Positions 39,824 to 51,509 of a stretch of DNA of 64,000 nucleotides are shown here, one piece after another (within the stretch, counting starts at the first letter, position 1; each line of letters opens with the position of its first letter). Where the stretch lies: positions 125,285,412 to 125,349,411 of the forward strand of contig CM060967.1 in NCBI GenBank assembly GCA_030765045.1, read 5' to 3'. The notes beneath the pieces were generated by a model. That model searched no databases. It was not told where the DNA came from and saw nothing but the letters and a program-made list of their open reading frames with translations. Made by a program: the position numbers and the translations under genes. This DNA comes from Tenodera sinensis. Lineage: Eukaryota; Arthropoda; Insecta; Mantodea; Mantidae.

Positions 39824-40258
39824 ATGATTTATCATGCTGATGATTTCTAGTGTATGTGGATTGTTATCAGAAACTATTTATGGGGTTGCTGCTTTTCAGT
39901 CTGATAATAAGACAGCATTTGTAAAATTTTTTGTATTATGTAGAAGATGTCGTAGGGAATAGCTGATTGCTTCAATACATTTGAGTAATCAATAGTCAAT
40001 TTATATGGATACCACATCACAATAAGTGAATTATAAGTGTTATGAAGTTCTTAGCTTCGAAGCATGAGCAAATATTTTTTATTATTGCAAATATGAGATG
40101 AAAATAGTCATGCATCTAAAAGAGTTTGTATAACATTTTCAGAAGTACATACTGTTTTGAATTTAAGATATATTTCATCCAGATATTTGTCACACTAAAT
40201 GGAATATGTTTATTGACATTTCTTTTAGTACTCATATACTGTTAATCTTAAATTTCAG
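39824..40258 (+). other. Intron, no element recognised
   Basis: AT-rich, ending in CTTAAATTTCAG acceptor. Confidence 0.7.
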
Positions 40259-40405
40259 CATCAGCTGTATGCAGATGACCTAGGACCAGCTGAAGAAGTG
40301 GAAACAGACAGGCAGCAAAGAGTATACAGAGGACAACCATCAACCATTGGTCAGGTTGCCAGAGATAGGGATGGCCTACGGCATCAGGTTACCAATGCTA
40401 TTCCG
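40259..40405 (+). CDS. Chitin-binding protein gene, exon d
   Basis: A phase 0 exon of 147 bp between TTTCAG and CCG|GTAAGG. It reads HQLYADDLGPAEEVETDRQQ, RVYRGQPSTIGQVARDRDGL, RHQVTNAIP. Composition is charged and Gln/Arg-rich without cysteines. Open throughout and GC-richer than its flanks. No domain recognised; it is part of the linker between the chitin-binding domain and the long disordered region. Confidence 0.9.
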
Positions 40406-40629
40406 GTAAGGAAATAAAGATTTTGGTTTATTACAAAACTTTGTATCTACACATTCTTTGATTAAGAAGCATATTCATGATAATTAATAGGAACATTTTA
40501 AGCTAGTCTACTTTAAAAAAGCCTCTGATCAGGCAACCTAGATGTTATAGGTGGACTATTAGAACCTTATAAATTATTACTTAAAAAGCAGAGACAATTA
40601 TTTCAGTCAATTTTTAAAACTCGCAATGA

Positions 40630-41228
40630 AAAATCTGATGTGTTGCTCTCACATGACTTTCTTTTAATATGGGAATACAGTAGAATTTGGATGATAGTCA
40701 AATCTTTTAAAGCTTTGAGATCCCGTTCTCTTTACATGGCTCAGATATAAAACAAAATGAATCACTATCTTCCATTTGACAATTAAGTTTTCCAAAACTC
40801 ACACATAACAAGGAATATCTCTGAAATGGCTCACTCTACAAAAAAATTTATTCAGATTTAAATTGTGTGTTTTAGCAAGGTCTACACTTTTTTTTTTTTT
40901 TATAATAAGAATTAGTCTATTTCTTACAGTTTACCAGCCATGCAAAGGTCATCCAGAGTAAACAGTACTACATAGGCTATAGCCAGAAAATTCAAAATAT
41001 AAATTTCGTTTGCCATAAAAATATCTCAGACATATGGCATTTTAATCAAAATTGATAGAGCCATTTTCAAGAAAATAAGAATTTTCAAAACATTTTCCAT
41101 GTAAAGGGTAGTTTCAGATGGAGGAATTTTCTTCAAAATCTTCATGTTGCATCCTTAAAAGGCATTAATTTTAAATACCAACTTTGGTTTTTAACTGACT
41201 TTTCATTTTTGAGTTATGCTGTCCACAG

Positions 41229-41270
<42 letters not shown>

Positions 41271-41402
41271 CTTTTTCTAAAAATACTTTCATTGGATTCA
41301 GGGGGCCTTAAAATATATATATTCTGGTGAAATCTTGACATTGAATTTTTGGATGGAATACAATATTTCCTTTACTTACTATACATAGTAGAGAGAGTAA
41401 AA
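40630..41402 (-). repeat. Dispersed repeat family A, near-complete copy
   Basis: On the minus strand it starts TTTTTACTCTCTCTACTATG, contains the CCATCCAAAAATTCAATGTC block, a (GT)n tract (about 41230-41268), CATAACTCAAAAATGAAAAG, AACCAAAGTTGG and ends GTGAGAGCAACACATCAGAT. It sits in the intron 40406-43915. Confidence 0.88.
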
Positions 41403-42034
41403 ATGTGACCCCTAAGACACATTTATAAAAATGCAGAAAATATTTGCTTTAGATTTGTGGAAGAAATTGGTTAATATGTGAAACACATGAAACAAAAATG
41501 TACAACCAAACTTCAGCTTCTCTACATTAGGAAAAGATCTCTGTGTATTTATAAAATGAGAGCTCTATGTGCTATTACCTGACATAAAGGCCTAACTGTT
41601 TTTTCTCAGTCTCTTTAAAGCAAACCATACATTAAAGCTATTTAATAAAAGATACTGTGGCAAATGAGATGAGTTTCAAAGTTGTACAAATAAATCTCTG
41701 AATATAATGGAACTCTTCTTATGAACCTTTATTAGCTTACAGTGTTTCCTATAGGAAATAAAAGCATTTAAAAATGTGAAAATAAGCTGTGATCTTCTTC
41801 TTCTTGTCCTTCTCAGATTCTTTTTATTTGTATTTGAAATGTTTTGTTGCTTAACATTTTAGCTCTTCATTCATCATTCCATTTGCAAATGCAGAGAGTC
41901 TATTTTGTGCGAACATTGTTTGAAAATCAATATTATCACCCAGTTTACAATATTCTTTAACTTACTCCTCTCATGAATACATTTTTGTAAATAGCAATAA
42001 CAAGCTAATGAACAAGTGAGATGGCTCCATGCTA
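41403..42034 (+). other. Intron, no element recognised
   Basis: AT-rich intronic sequence without recognisable repeat or coding exon. Confidence 0.6.
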
Positions 42035-42285
42035 ACATGTAAAACTAACATTCAGGATGTCTGGGGTTCAAATCCTAACAGGACTGTCCTCTCTGACTGA
42101 GGTTTTATCCAGGTCCTCAGTCCTAATAACTGGCAAATGCCATAGAGGTACCCTTAACTTAACCTGGAATGTTTCCTTCACAAATTCCTTTCCCAAATAT
42201 CATTTCACTGCATACATCATTAGCGTCCACCACATGTCATCCCATTTGTAGTAGGAATAGTTGTTAAACCCTACTTAAAGAAATA
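42035..42285 (+). mobile_element. SINE family II, copy 2
   Basis: The tRNA-like head reads GATGGCTCCATGCTAAC (A box) and GGGGTTCAAATCC (B box). The body matches the 9265 copy (TTTTATCCAGGTCCTCAGT, TAACTGGCAAATGCC, CCTTTCCCAAATATCATTTC) and ends GTTAAACCCTACTTAAAGAA. Confidence 0.82.
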
Positions 42286-42411
42286 GAAGAGAAAGAAAAG
42301 CTAAGCTAACCTTTTACAGCATTATTTTACAAATGTATACAATCTTACTATCACTAAGTTACTATTATTTAAAGTTCTTCATCACTACAGAAACTTAATG
42401 ACACTTATTCT

Positions 42412-43439
42412 ATGTATGTAACCATCCGAACATCCTTGCCATCAATCTACCAGACAACAGTACTATGGTTGACTATCTACAGCGCTTTAACATTTTGGAC
42501 CTACCATTTTGATTTAGCTACCTTTAGTGTTCTAAAATTATTGGCATTAGAGACAATCCATACTAGATTTCCAGAACACGAATGGCTCCATATTTATACT
42601 GATGGATCATTTATATCAAACCAAGATGGAGCAGGTGCTGGAGTCACATGTCACCTCTTTTCCTATTACAAATCTTTAAGTTATGGAACTGCAAACTTTG
42701 ATGGAGAAATTGAAGCAATTCGAATGGCCCTACAAAATCTTTTGTACAGAATTTCACATTTTCAGCAAGCAGTTATTATCTCAGATTCCAGGGCAGCAAT
42801 TATAGCAATTACTTCCAAGTTGTCACCAAAAAACCAAACAATTATAGAATGTTGGAAAATCCTTACCCATCTAACAGCACTTCAAAAACACCTAGTCTTC
42901 CAATGGATATCAGCTCACTGTGGACTGAGTGGTAACGAGAAAGTTGATTTTCTTGCAAAAAAGGGTACCGGCAATGTGCAGAAATCAATAGTTAATCTAC
43001 CATTTTATGCAGCTAAAAGATTAGTCAACTCTGAATTCAAAAAAATTATTGAAAAATATGACTGAAAAATCAAAAAATAAAAGATGGGAACTACCAAACA
43101 TTCAAACAGTAATATCCTTGAAAAACAGCAGTTGCAACCTTCAGGTTGATTACAGGACATGATTGTCTGGCAAAACATTTAAACAGAATTGGGATATATT
43201 CTTCACCACTCTGTCCTCTATGTGATCTGCAAGAGGAAATGGATTGAGACCACCTTCAAATATGCCCGGCCACTTCTAATGCCCCATCCATCAGTGAAAA
43301 ATATTGGAGAGCAAGAGGATTAATGACTTCATTGTCAGAAATCCAGCATTAACTAACAACAACCTTTAGTGTTCCAGTCATTACTTGTAACACTTTTACT
43401 GAATGTTCTGGTAAGAATAGATTGTAAATTTGCAGTCAA

Positions 43440-43484
<45 letters not shown>
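42412..43484 (+). pseudogene. LINE ORF2 RNase H domain and 3' end with poly(A)
   Basis: The open frame 42412-43065 carries a ribonuclease H domain: HIYTDGSF (first catalytic Asp), GEIEAIRMAL (Glu), VIISDSRAAI (Asp), and WISAHCGLSGNEKVDFLAKK with H and D of the last motif, so all four acidic positions are present. Beyond the stop at 43063, frameshifted sequence gives RLITGHDCLAKHLN and SPLCPLCDLQEEMD (43140-43250), the C-terminal motif shared with 38965-39475. About 100 bp later a run of 43 A residues (43442-43484) ends the element. Upstream reverse transcriptase is missing, so it is a 5'-truncated insertion in an intron of the chitin-binding gene. Confidence 0.85.
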
Positions 43485-43485
<1 letters not shown>

Positions 43486-43915
43486 AAATTATGTATAATG
43501 ACTGTGAATCTGAGACTGTCGTCCCCTGTAATCAATGGTGCCAATAAGGATAGTGAGGGTGGTGATATCATCTTCAAATTAATTACATTTCTACACAATG
43601 GATGCAATTCTCTAACAGAGTTCTAAATTGTTTAATATAACAAACAATATGTTTAATCTTCATTCACACCTTGTAACTATCCATTTCTACACTAGCTTCT
43701 TTGGGATACTATTACTTTTGGTTTTTTTTTTTCTTCTATATTTATCACAAAAATAACTTACAAAGGAAAAGTATAAGATTTTGAATAGCTTCTTTCATTG
43801 TATTGCATACTATGTATGTATGTATGTAGAATTTAACCAAAGTAGCTCACTATTTTAAAGTAGTTCATATTTATTTTCTGAGACAGAAAAAAATTGGAAA
43901 ATTGTTTTGTTCCAG
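43485..43915 (+). other. Intron, no element recognised
   Basis: AT-rich, ending in TTTTGTTCCAG acceptor. Confidence 0.7.
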
Positions 43916-44010
43916 GCTTCCCCTGGTCGTGTGGCAACTGGAGATAAAGTCTCTGTGATTTCTTTTGGTACAGGCCTCCAGCAACAACAGCAGCAAGCTC
44001 AACAATACAG
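43916..44010 (+). CDS. Chitin-binding protein gene, exon e
   Basis: A 95-bp exon in phase 0 reading ASPGRVATGDKVSVISFGTG and LQQQQQQAQQYR, with donor AATACAG|GTAAGA leaving phase 2. It carries a poly-Gln run. Three downstream acceptors (53126, 56292, 56806) all begin in the matching phase, so this donor is a likely point of alternative splicing. Confidence 0.9.
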
Positions 44011-44389
44011 GTAAGACTCAATGTGGAACACATTTAATTTAATGCACATGGTACAAACTACACTAACCTAACCCATTCTTGGCAAAGTGTCCACTGTCTG
44101 ACCACTGAAGAAGGCAAGCAGGAGGAATGTGATATGTAAAAATTTTCTATCATTCCCATCAGTGTTTATGCACATTAGCATGAATACAAATACACAGTGT
44201 TGTCAGATTAATGTGTCATAACTATCACAGCAGTTATGTGTTGCATTCTTTTCACAAGAAAGTGCCTGTAAGGAATATGTTTCACATCAATATCACACAC
44301 AACATTAGCATCCCAGCATTGCTAAGACTCTACTTAATATAAACAATGTGATGTAGACAGCGAGACTTTTCAAATGTTTTAGAACTATA

Positions 44390-44940
44390 TGAGTCAACCT
44401 ACAACAGATTCAACCTGAGGAACCTGTTAAACCACCCATTAAAGGGCACAATACCAACAAACTCAAAATCCGGTGTTTATCAGATAAAATGCGAGAATTG
44501 CCAAAAAAAATATATTGGTCAAACTAAAAGAAATCTTAAAACCGACTGAAGGAGCACATTAGAAACATAACATTCAAACAGATTGACAAATCAGCCGTAG
44601 CCCATCACTTCTAGTCAACTTAGCACACCATAGAACAGGATATCAAATTACTAAAACACACAAAAACAATAGCGGAACTGATAATTTGGAAGAAAATATA
44701 CATGATCAAGAATGTTCACATAGCCATGAGTTTTGATATACCACAAGTAGACAACATAATGAAGTTTATATCCAGCAACCCAGATAGCGGCACAATCACA
44801 ACCATAAAAGATGTTTCCTCATCAACTGTCAGTCGAGAAACCGTTGAGAATGAAGATGGTCTTTGAAACATGTACAGACAAAAATACATGTAAGTGAAAC
44901 TATAAGTGTCTATAGGTCCACTCATACTTCTAAAACAATT
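44390..44940 (+). pseudogene. Penelope-like element GIY-YIG endonuclease relic (copy 2)
   Basis: Translation from 44464 gives KSGVYQIKCENCQKKYIGQT then KRNLKT. GVY and YIG are the two signatures of the GIY-YIG nuclease fold, with the CxxC pair between them that Penelope-like elements show. A one-base shift follows, then KEHIRNITFKQIDKSAVAHH and IKLLKHTKTIAELIIWKK are readable in other frames. It aligns with the relic at 21010-21540 over about 450 bp, including the downstream region. The reverse transcriptase half is absent. Confidence 0.88.
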
Positions 44941-44959
44941 GCTAAGATTGTTTTCTAAG

Positions 44960-45130
44960 AGACCTAAGATTTGTAAGCCGGAATTTGAACCACAGATCAC
45001 CCCAATTCTATCTGGTTGCTCTCACCAGCTGAGCTACCATGTTTGACATCTAAGTCCCCAACTGACCTATATGAATCTCTGTCATCAAGTCATTACTGGT
45101 GAGTTATTAAAATTCTGTTTTTATTATAAA
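44960..45130 (-). mobile_element. SINE family III, copy 1
   Basis: On the minus strand: ACATGGTAGCTCAGCTGGTG (A box) and GTGGTTCAAATTCCGG (B box). Upstream of the head, TTCATATAGGTCAGTTGGGG corresponds to GAATCAGTTGGAGAATTTAA in the 49660 copy, showing that the family has a conserved leader before the tRNA-like part. Confidence 0.7.
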
Positions 45131-45667
45131 TTTTTTGATTATGCAAAATATTGAAAGAAACTATTATGTAACCTTTTGATAAACCTATTCTCAATTTTTA
45201 AGTCATAAAAAATAGACAAATTTAACTTTTTTAGCACCCAAAAATCATTTTCTAGTCAAATAAGATACAAAGTTGATGACTGTTTTTGCTATTTTTTTAA
45301 ATACCATATGCAAACATATACTGAGATTAATATACATTAGAGCTTGATCATCGGAAACAAATGATGTTCAGATAACTAATTTTTTGGATAACTGAACATT
45401 AAAGGAAAAAAAATTAAGATAAGTGTTTTGAACAGTTGGGGGAGAAATAAGACACCATAACTGGTGCTACAAAACACAAAGCTGTAGTGTAAACTTATTT
45501 TACACATCTTAAAATGCTCTGCAAAACTAAAATATGGTGGACCAGTCTATGGCCAATTCTGCCTCAGTGTGGGAATTTGAATTTAGTCATAGTTGAAGGC
45601 TTTCAGTTAATCGACATTAAATATGATTGGCTTTTAGATAATTGACACTCTACTGTATTATTATTTT
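45131..45667 (+). other. Intron, no element recognised
   Basis: AT-rich intronic sequence without coding signal. Confidence 0.6.
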
Positions 45668-46135
45668 AGTACAGCACACAAGTGAGTGAGTGAGTGAGTG
45701 AGTGAGTGAGTGAGTGAGTGAGTGAGTGAGTGAGTGAGTGAGTGAGTGAGTGAGTGAGTGAGTGACTGAGTGAGTGAGTGAGTGAGTGAGTGAGTGAGTG
45801 AGTGAGTGAGTGAGTGAGTGAGTGAGTGAGTGAGTGAGTGAGTGAGTGAGTGAGTGAGTGAGTGAGTGAGTGAGTGAGTGAGTGAGTGAGTGAGTGAGTG
45901 AGTGAGTGAGTGAGTGAGTGAGTGAGTGAGTGAGTGAGTGAGTGAGTGAGTGAGTGAGTGAGTGAGTGAGTGAGTGAGTGAGTGAGTGAGTGAGTGAGTG
46001 AGTGAGTGAGTGAGTGAGTGAGTGAGTGAGTGAGTGAGTGAGTGAGTGAGTGAGTGAGTGAGTGAGTGAGTGAGTGAGTAGGGTTTAAGGGCCCATTGAC
46101 AGCTAGGTCATTAGGGCCCCAGTACAGCACATAAG
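45668..46135 (-). mobile_element. Ultra-short retroposon, copy 2, with about 100 tail units
   Basis: AGTACAGCACACAAG (45668-45682) and AGTACAGCACATAAG (46121-46135) flank the insert, 14 of 15 identical. On the minus strand the insert starts GGGGCCCTAATGACC, continues to GGGCCCTTAAACCC, and then runs for about 400 bp as (TCAC)n, with one interruption near 45763-45770. The head is the same 40 bp as at 604-643. The 154-residue THSL-repeat frame is a translation of the tail. Confidence 0.9.
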
Positions 46136-47285
46136 AATATGCTTTAACATGGACATAAATGTTTACTAATACACAGATAAGACAAGCTGATAATAATTAT
46201 GCATATTTTTCAGACAAAATTGGGCTGTGTCACAGCCCTCCATCTTTAAAGTTTCTCTTGTCCCCAGTATATTTTAGATGTGTTGACCTGGTGTACTTGG
46301 GAAATAAACCTCACTTAATGGTTCATATATTATGTCAAGAGAATGTTTCTCTATTTCCTCTTCCATTTTCTGTACTCTTTTTATTCTTTCTTGCTTTTGA
46401 CCCAAATAAGCTTACTCATAATTACATGCATATACAAAAAAATTATTGTGTAATGGTATTTTATATTTGTTGTAAGCTTACACAAGTAGAAATAGAGATA
46501 AATATTGTTTGATTTAACAAAATGTACAGTGAAACAAAGTATTTATTAATCTCTTCATAAACTTTCCAGTTACACTATAATATGTAGTTTTGTTAGCGAA
46601 TGCATTTGCAACTGCTTTTAGTAGGTAAGGCTTAGCTGATAAAATTCAGTATATACTCGTAGGTAGTATAAACTTATCTTAAGCATGCATACAGATTTCC
46701 ATAATCATGTACCTATGCTTATATGAATTGTGTTACATGGAAATCCTGCATGACTTGTAAGAATCACTTTGTTATGTTGTAATGTTCTGACTAATATGAA
46801 AGTTGCATTTTAAAAGTCAACAGCCACAATAAATTTCCTTTATATAGATACTGCAGCTCATTTGAAGTAAAAGTATGAAACTGATATGACAAAAATGTAT
46901 ATGGTTACATACACCATTTAGTCATCAGCATCATCAGCAGTTAATTATATATCGTGGTATTTTTTCTGGAACACAGAAGTGCAAACATTAACAGCCAAAT
47001 AATTTTTATTTTTTGTTACTTACAATTGTATTATAGTTATAACTTGTACTTTCATGCTACATAGTTGACTCTTTAACATAACAATTTTAAAACCACAAAT
47101 ACCTTTAGTCATGTACCATTTACGTAAAGCAAATGGCACTTTAAACTTCATTTTTCTGAATTTTCTTTTTTCAGCATTTTTCATTTTACAAAATGCTTCT
47201 TAGAGCATTTAGTTTATAATTTATTTGAACTTTTAAGGAGAGCTTCAGGAATTATGGATTTAAAAATCATTGTGCACTAGTTAAA
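46136..47285 (+). other. Intron, no element recognised
   Basis: AT-rich; the 117-codon frame at 46159-46512 lacks splice sites in the right phase and any domain. Confidence 0.55.
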
Positions 47286-48357
47286 ACATCTGATGTGTTG
47301 CACTCACATGACTTTCTCTACTCTTGTACAAACTATTCTTTCACACATTTATTCCTCTACATACTTAATGTTAATTGAGATAAACATTATGTTAAATATG
47401 ATTCAAAGCTTTCCTGGTGACGAACATATTCAAGATGTTCTCGGGCTTTGAGCCAGGTGTAGTGATGAAGAGCCATCGATGTTTCAGGAGTGTACATCTC
47501 TCCCATCATCAGGATGATGAATGACTAGCAAGAGTGAAGGGGCCAGTATATGTACTGTTTGCTAGTACGTACCGAGGAGAAAACACCCAGTCTAAAACAC
47601 CCACATTAGATTGGGTGCTTTCTACTTGGCACGTACTAGCAAACAGTACATATACTGGCCCCTTCACTCTTGCTAGTCATTCATCATCCTGATGATGTAC
47701 ACTCCCGAAACGATGGCTCTTCATCACTACACCTGGCTCAAAGCCCGAGAACATCTTGAATATAAACATTATGTTATTGCTAATTTTCTTGTAGATGTAA
47801 GGGGAACATGGGAATATGGGACTTAAGCAATTTTCAAATCTTTGAAGAGCTGCTGCCTTTGAAATTCCATTCTCTTTGCATGTTATAACTATTGGAAAAT
47901 TCAAACACATAACAAGGAATATCTCGGAAATGGTTCACTCTACAAAAAATGTATTTGACACAAATGATGTGTTTTAATAAGATCTACATGTTTGGTATAG
48001 TAGATTTTGTCTGTTATGTTTTGCCAATTGGACAAAATTCATTCAGAATGGAGAGGACTTCTGGGGGTATTCCCAGAAAATTCAAAATATGCATTTCATG
48101 GATCTTAAAAGTATCTTAAACATACAGTAATTTAATAAAAATCGTTAGAGCCATTTTTGAGAACATCAAAATGTTCTAAAAATATTCCCTGAGTGCACAT
48201 ATGCACACAGACACACACGTGGACTTTCTTGAAAAATGTCTTTTTTGGATCCAGGGGACCTCTAAACATGTATTTCCAGTGAAACCTCAATATGGCATTT
48301 TTGGGTGGATTACAATACTTCCCCTTCTTACTCTACATAGTAGAGAAAGTAAAAAGT
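47286..48357 (-). repeat. Dispersed repeat family A, copy interrupted by a Penelope-type insertion
   Basis: The two halves 47286-47394 and 47762-48357 together make one family A copy read on the minus strand: TTTACTTTCTCTACTATGTA at 48357, CACCCAAAAATGCCATATTG, the variable microsatellite, and the 3' end GAGTGCAACACATCAGATG at 47292. The fold-back element 47395-47761 splits it and duplicates ATAAACATTATGTTA, so family A is older than that insertion. Confidence 0.9.
47380..47776. mobile_element. Penelope-type fold-back element with hammerhead-like cores (copy 2), 15-bp TSD
   Basis: Insert 47395-47761 between exact copies of ATAAACATTATGTTA (47380-47394, 47762-47776). After a short unique lead with AAAGCTTTCCTGG, two inverted arms of about 150 bp follow (47423-47575 and 47612-47761; for example TATTCAAGATGTTCTCGGGC versus GCCCGAGAACATCTTGAATA) around a 35-bp centre. 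Each arm carries the hammerhead core order: plus strand CTGATGA at 47689-47695 and CGAAACG at 47706-47712; minus strand CTGATGA at 47512-47506, a GGAG/CTCC stem and TGAAAC ending at 47481. The start resembles that of the 2205 element (GAGCTTTCACGG). Penelope-like elements are known for inverted terminal repeats and hammerhead motifs. Confidence 0.85.
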
Positions 48358-49659
48358 AATTATTTTAACAATGGTTTGACATAGCTTGTTAAAATGTTTT
48401 ACGCACCATATGTTTTACACTTAAGTATAGGTACAATAGTCAAAGCAATCAGAATAAAATTGAGGATTTTTTTATTTTGACAAATGAATTGTCTTTAGAT
48501 AAATATCAGGAGTACTTACTAGTGACAGCGCTTTTCTTTTATTTAGTTTGTATTTTCATCTTGCAATACAAGACAAAGCATTAGAGTATGGTCCTTTCAA
48601 GTGATAATTCTTGGTGAACAAAAGTGCAATTAATTCTTGAAGCTCCAATATATATATTTCTGCTTATTTTCTTAAAGGTTATTACAATTAGATAATGATT
48701 ACCAGTCTACCTCTTTGTGCAGTGTGGCTAAATCAAATTACCTCCAATAAAATTTGCTCCAAATGCTTTTGTTTCCATTTTGGTATTCTGCATACGAGTG
48801 CTGTTGGAAACATTGTAAATGTGAGGGGCAACAGGTGTCTAACTATCAAATACATGACTTGGAATGAGTAATATTGTGAGTGTATTATGAAAGACCACTG
48901 CTAGCTCCAAACCTATAAAATATATAGCAGAATTGACACTGCAACTGTTGTTTCTCTAAATGATTTCTATGCACTCTTAAGAGGCATTTCTCCTAACTTT
49001 TTCAACCTGTATTGTATGCTAATTCATCTAATAAGGGGTCATAGTCACACCAATGTTATAGATTGAGCTGAGATTGCTTTTAGTGAAAGTAGATTGAAAA
49101 TAAAACTCGGCTTTCCCTCCAATAGGATTAATTTGATAAGAAAAAAATTCATTTGCAAATTAGAATGATTCACTAATAATATTTAACTCCTTACATTTGT
49201 AGGCATTTAAAAAGTATCAAATAATAGTATTTATAAAAATATACAATTTTTATCTCTTCAGTTTTTTTCTTGGAGGCACGTATCACCGGCAAGAAATTAA
49301 ATGTAACTGCAGCCGGTTTTCTCTTCACTACATGCAATCTTGTTTGTAAGTTATCTGTAATGAGGTCTTGCATGCAAATATTTGTAGCCCTGCAGCAGGG
49401 CGAAGTTTATTATCCCTTCCCAGACAGCTGATTATTAAGTGGAAGACAGATCTAAGTCAGCTATTATGGCTTAAGCTTTACAGTTTTTTCCTCAGCTTTT
49501 TTGTATTAAATACATTTTCTTTATAAAAGTCACAAATCTATCTGAAACGTCAATGTGATAATGGCCCCTTGTAGGTGGTTGAAAATCAATTTCTAAAAAA
49601 GTTTCTTCCATTTATAATTAGTATATCTTATTAAATGTGCAAACTATCTTTTTGCTTTC
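48358..49659 (+). other. Intron, no element recognised
   Basis: AT-rich intronic sequence; no splice-compatible exon was recognised. Confidence 0.55.
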
Positions 49660-49860
49660 AAAGGTAGAATCAGAAATTAAAAATTCAATGCAATACCTGG
49701 GATTTGAACCCTGGATCTTCCACTTCATATGCAGCTGCTCTTAACCTCTGAGCTACCATAGCAATATTGTGGTATGGCCTTAAATTCTCCAACTGATTCA
49801 CATTTTCCCGGCAGATCATAAGGGAATCAAATATGAGAAACATACCCTAATGCAATGGCA
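49660..49860 (-). mobile_element. SINE family III, copy 2
   Basis: Minus strand: leader GGGAAAATGTGAATCAGTTG, then GCTATGGTAGCTCAGAGGTT (A box), CAGGGTTCAAATCCCAGG (B box) and the 3' part CATTGAATTTTTAATTTCTG. The leader and 3' part match the 51510 copy. Confidence 0.8.
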
Positions 49861-51509
49861 TTGAATTTTTTGTTTGTTATTCTACCCATCAATATATCTT
49901 TTTATTTATATGTTTTATTAATTTTTTTATTTATTTATGCACTTGTTTAATTGCAATATGAACAAACATCGATGTGCTTGCACTCAGAAGATAGTATGAT
50001 AAATCTGTTCCAAATAATTATTTTCCCTTAAATGCCATCTTATACTCAGAAGTGATTATTTATTTTCTTTTCTCCATTATTTCTGCACTAAAAGAGATGC
50101 ATAGGATCAAACCATAGCCAGCACGAAAACCTTAAGAGTTCTCACATCAACCTATACAGTGTACGTGTTTAATATATGATATAGGTTAGAAACTTTGATC
50201 TTCCCACACCACTTTCTGTGTCATTTGATACATTTATTTGTTAGCTATGAAGTTCTAAATCCATATTTTTAACTCCTATTGTTTTAATATGTATATTTAC
50301 TTGGTTCCCCCTAATTCAAAAGTTAAATCTCTTAACTTTAAACGTCTGTGAACTCGTGGTACATTATCTCAAATAAACATTAGTGAAACCTGGCAAAATG
50401 AAATTATGAGTATTTAATGTTTTTTTAATGCTTAATTTGTACTTTGATAATTATTTTCTTGATATTAGCCATTATTAGAGCTCCATATATATGAATAGCT
50501 CAATACCATTTTTTCATCTTTTTTTTTTTTTCAGCTCTTTCGTTATTCAACATGTTCTGTATACCCAAGTTTTTAATTTACATATTTAAAATGTTTAAGA
50601 GAGCTTCAGATATTGAGAAATTAAAAATTATTGTGCAATTATTTGAAAATATTAGGTAGTTCATAGGAATTAAATACTTCCTTTAACTTTTATTGTAAAA
50701 AGCAAAGTCAATAGCACATATACAAAGCAATTTTTATCATATGCAGTAATTAAAATTAATCAGTAACTATTTTTATATATTAGTTTTTTTAAATTTTTGG
50801 GAAATGCAATGAATCACTTGCCACAAGAAGTATTTTGTATTAACACATAAAAAGTGATGAATTATAAATAAATAATACAATATCTCAAAATGATTTAATC
50901 TAAGTCCTTAAAATTTTGTGTGCTCCATTTGTTTTATGTTATGCATATGTAGGTTCCTCAAAAGAAAGAGCTTTAAAAATCTTTCTTCATATATAAGATT
51001 CATTCCTTAAAGAATTAGTAACAATTCACAAAACTAAGGGTGGATTATCTGTTATTTATCAAACAATAGCTAATGAAAGATTGCAACCATACAGCCTGAC
51101 CATATGAAACAGGTGGAACAACATTACATTTTCAGTAATTTCAGTGTTTATAATGTGCTAGACAAAAAAGTGAAATTTGCAGTAATCCAACTAGGTATAT
51201 TTCTGCAATTTTGATAAACAGCAGCAACATTGTTATAACTCTGAAGGTCTAACAAACTACTTCTAGCCAAACATCCATACACATTAAGCAAGCAAATAAT
51301 ATGGTATTTACTATAATTGCTACAGAGACTATACAGAGACATGCCAAAATTATTTGTCCCACACAATAACTGTGTATAGGACAAGTTTGGAAAGGATAAA
51401 ATGAGACTAAAAAATTCAATGCCATAGCCAACAATGTGCAGAGATGACAAATTCTCTGACTGACCTGCATTTTTCCTAGTAAACCACAAGGAGATTTCAA
51501 ATTCCTATG
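49861..51509 (+). other. Intron, no element recognised
   Basis: AT-rich. Frames at 51148-51500 on the minus strand have no domain or repeat similarity. Confidence 0.55.

Noticed and set aside
45666..46130. 154-residue minus-strand frame made of THSL repeats
   Set aside because: It is a translation of the (TCAC)n tail of a retroposon. A 4-bp unit without stops is open in all frames of that strand.
49380..49428. Short GC-richer run after CCTGCAG, considered as another alternative terminal exon
   Set aside because: Only 11-15 codons before a stop in any phase and no pyrimidine tract before the AG.
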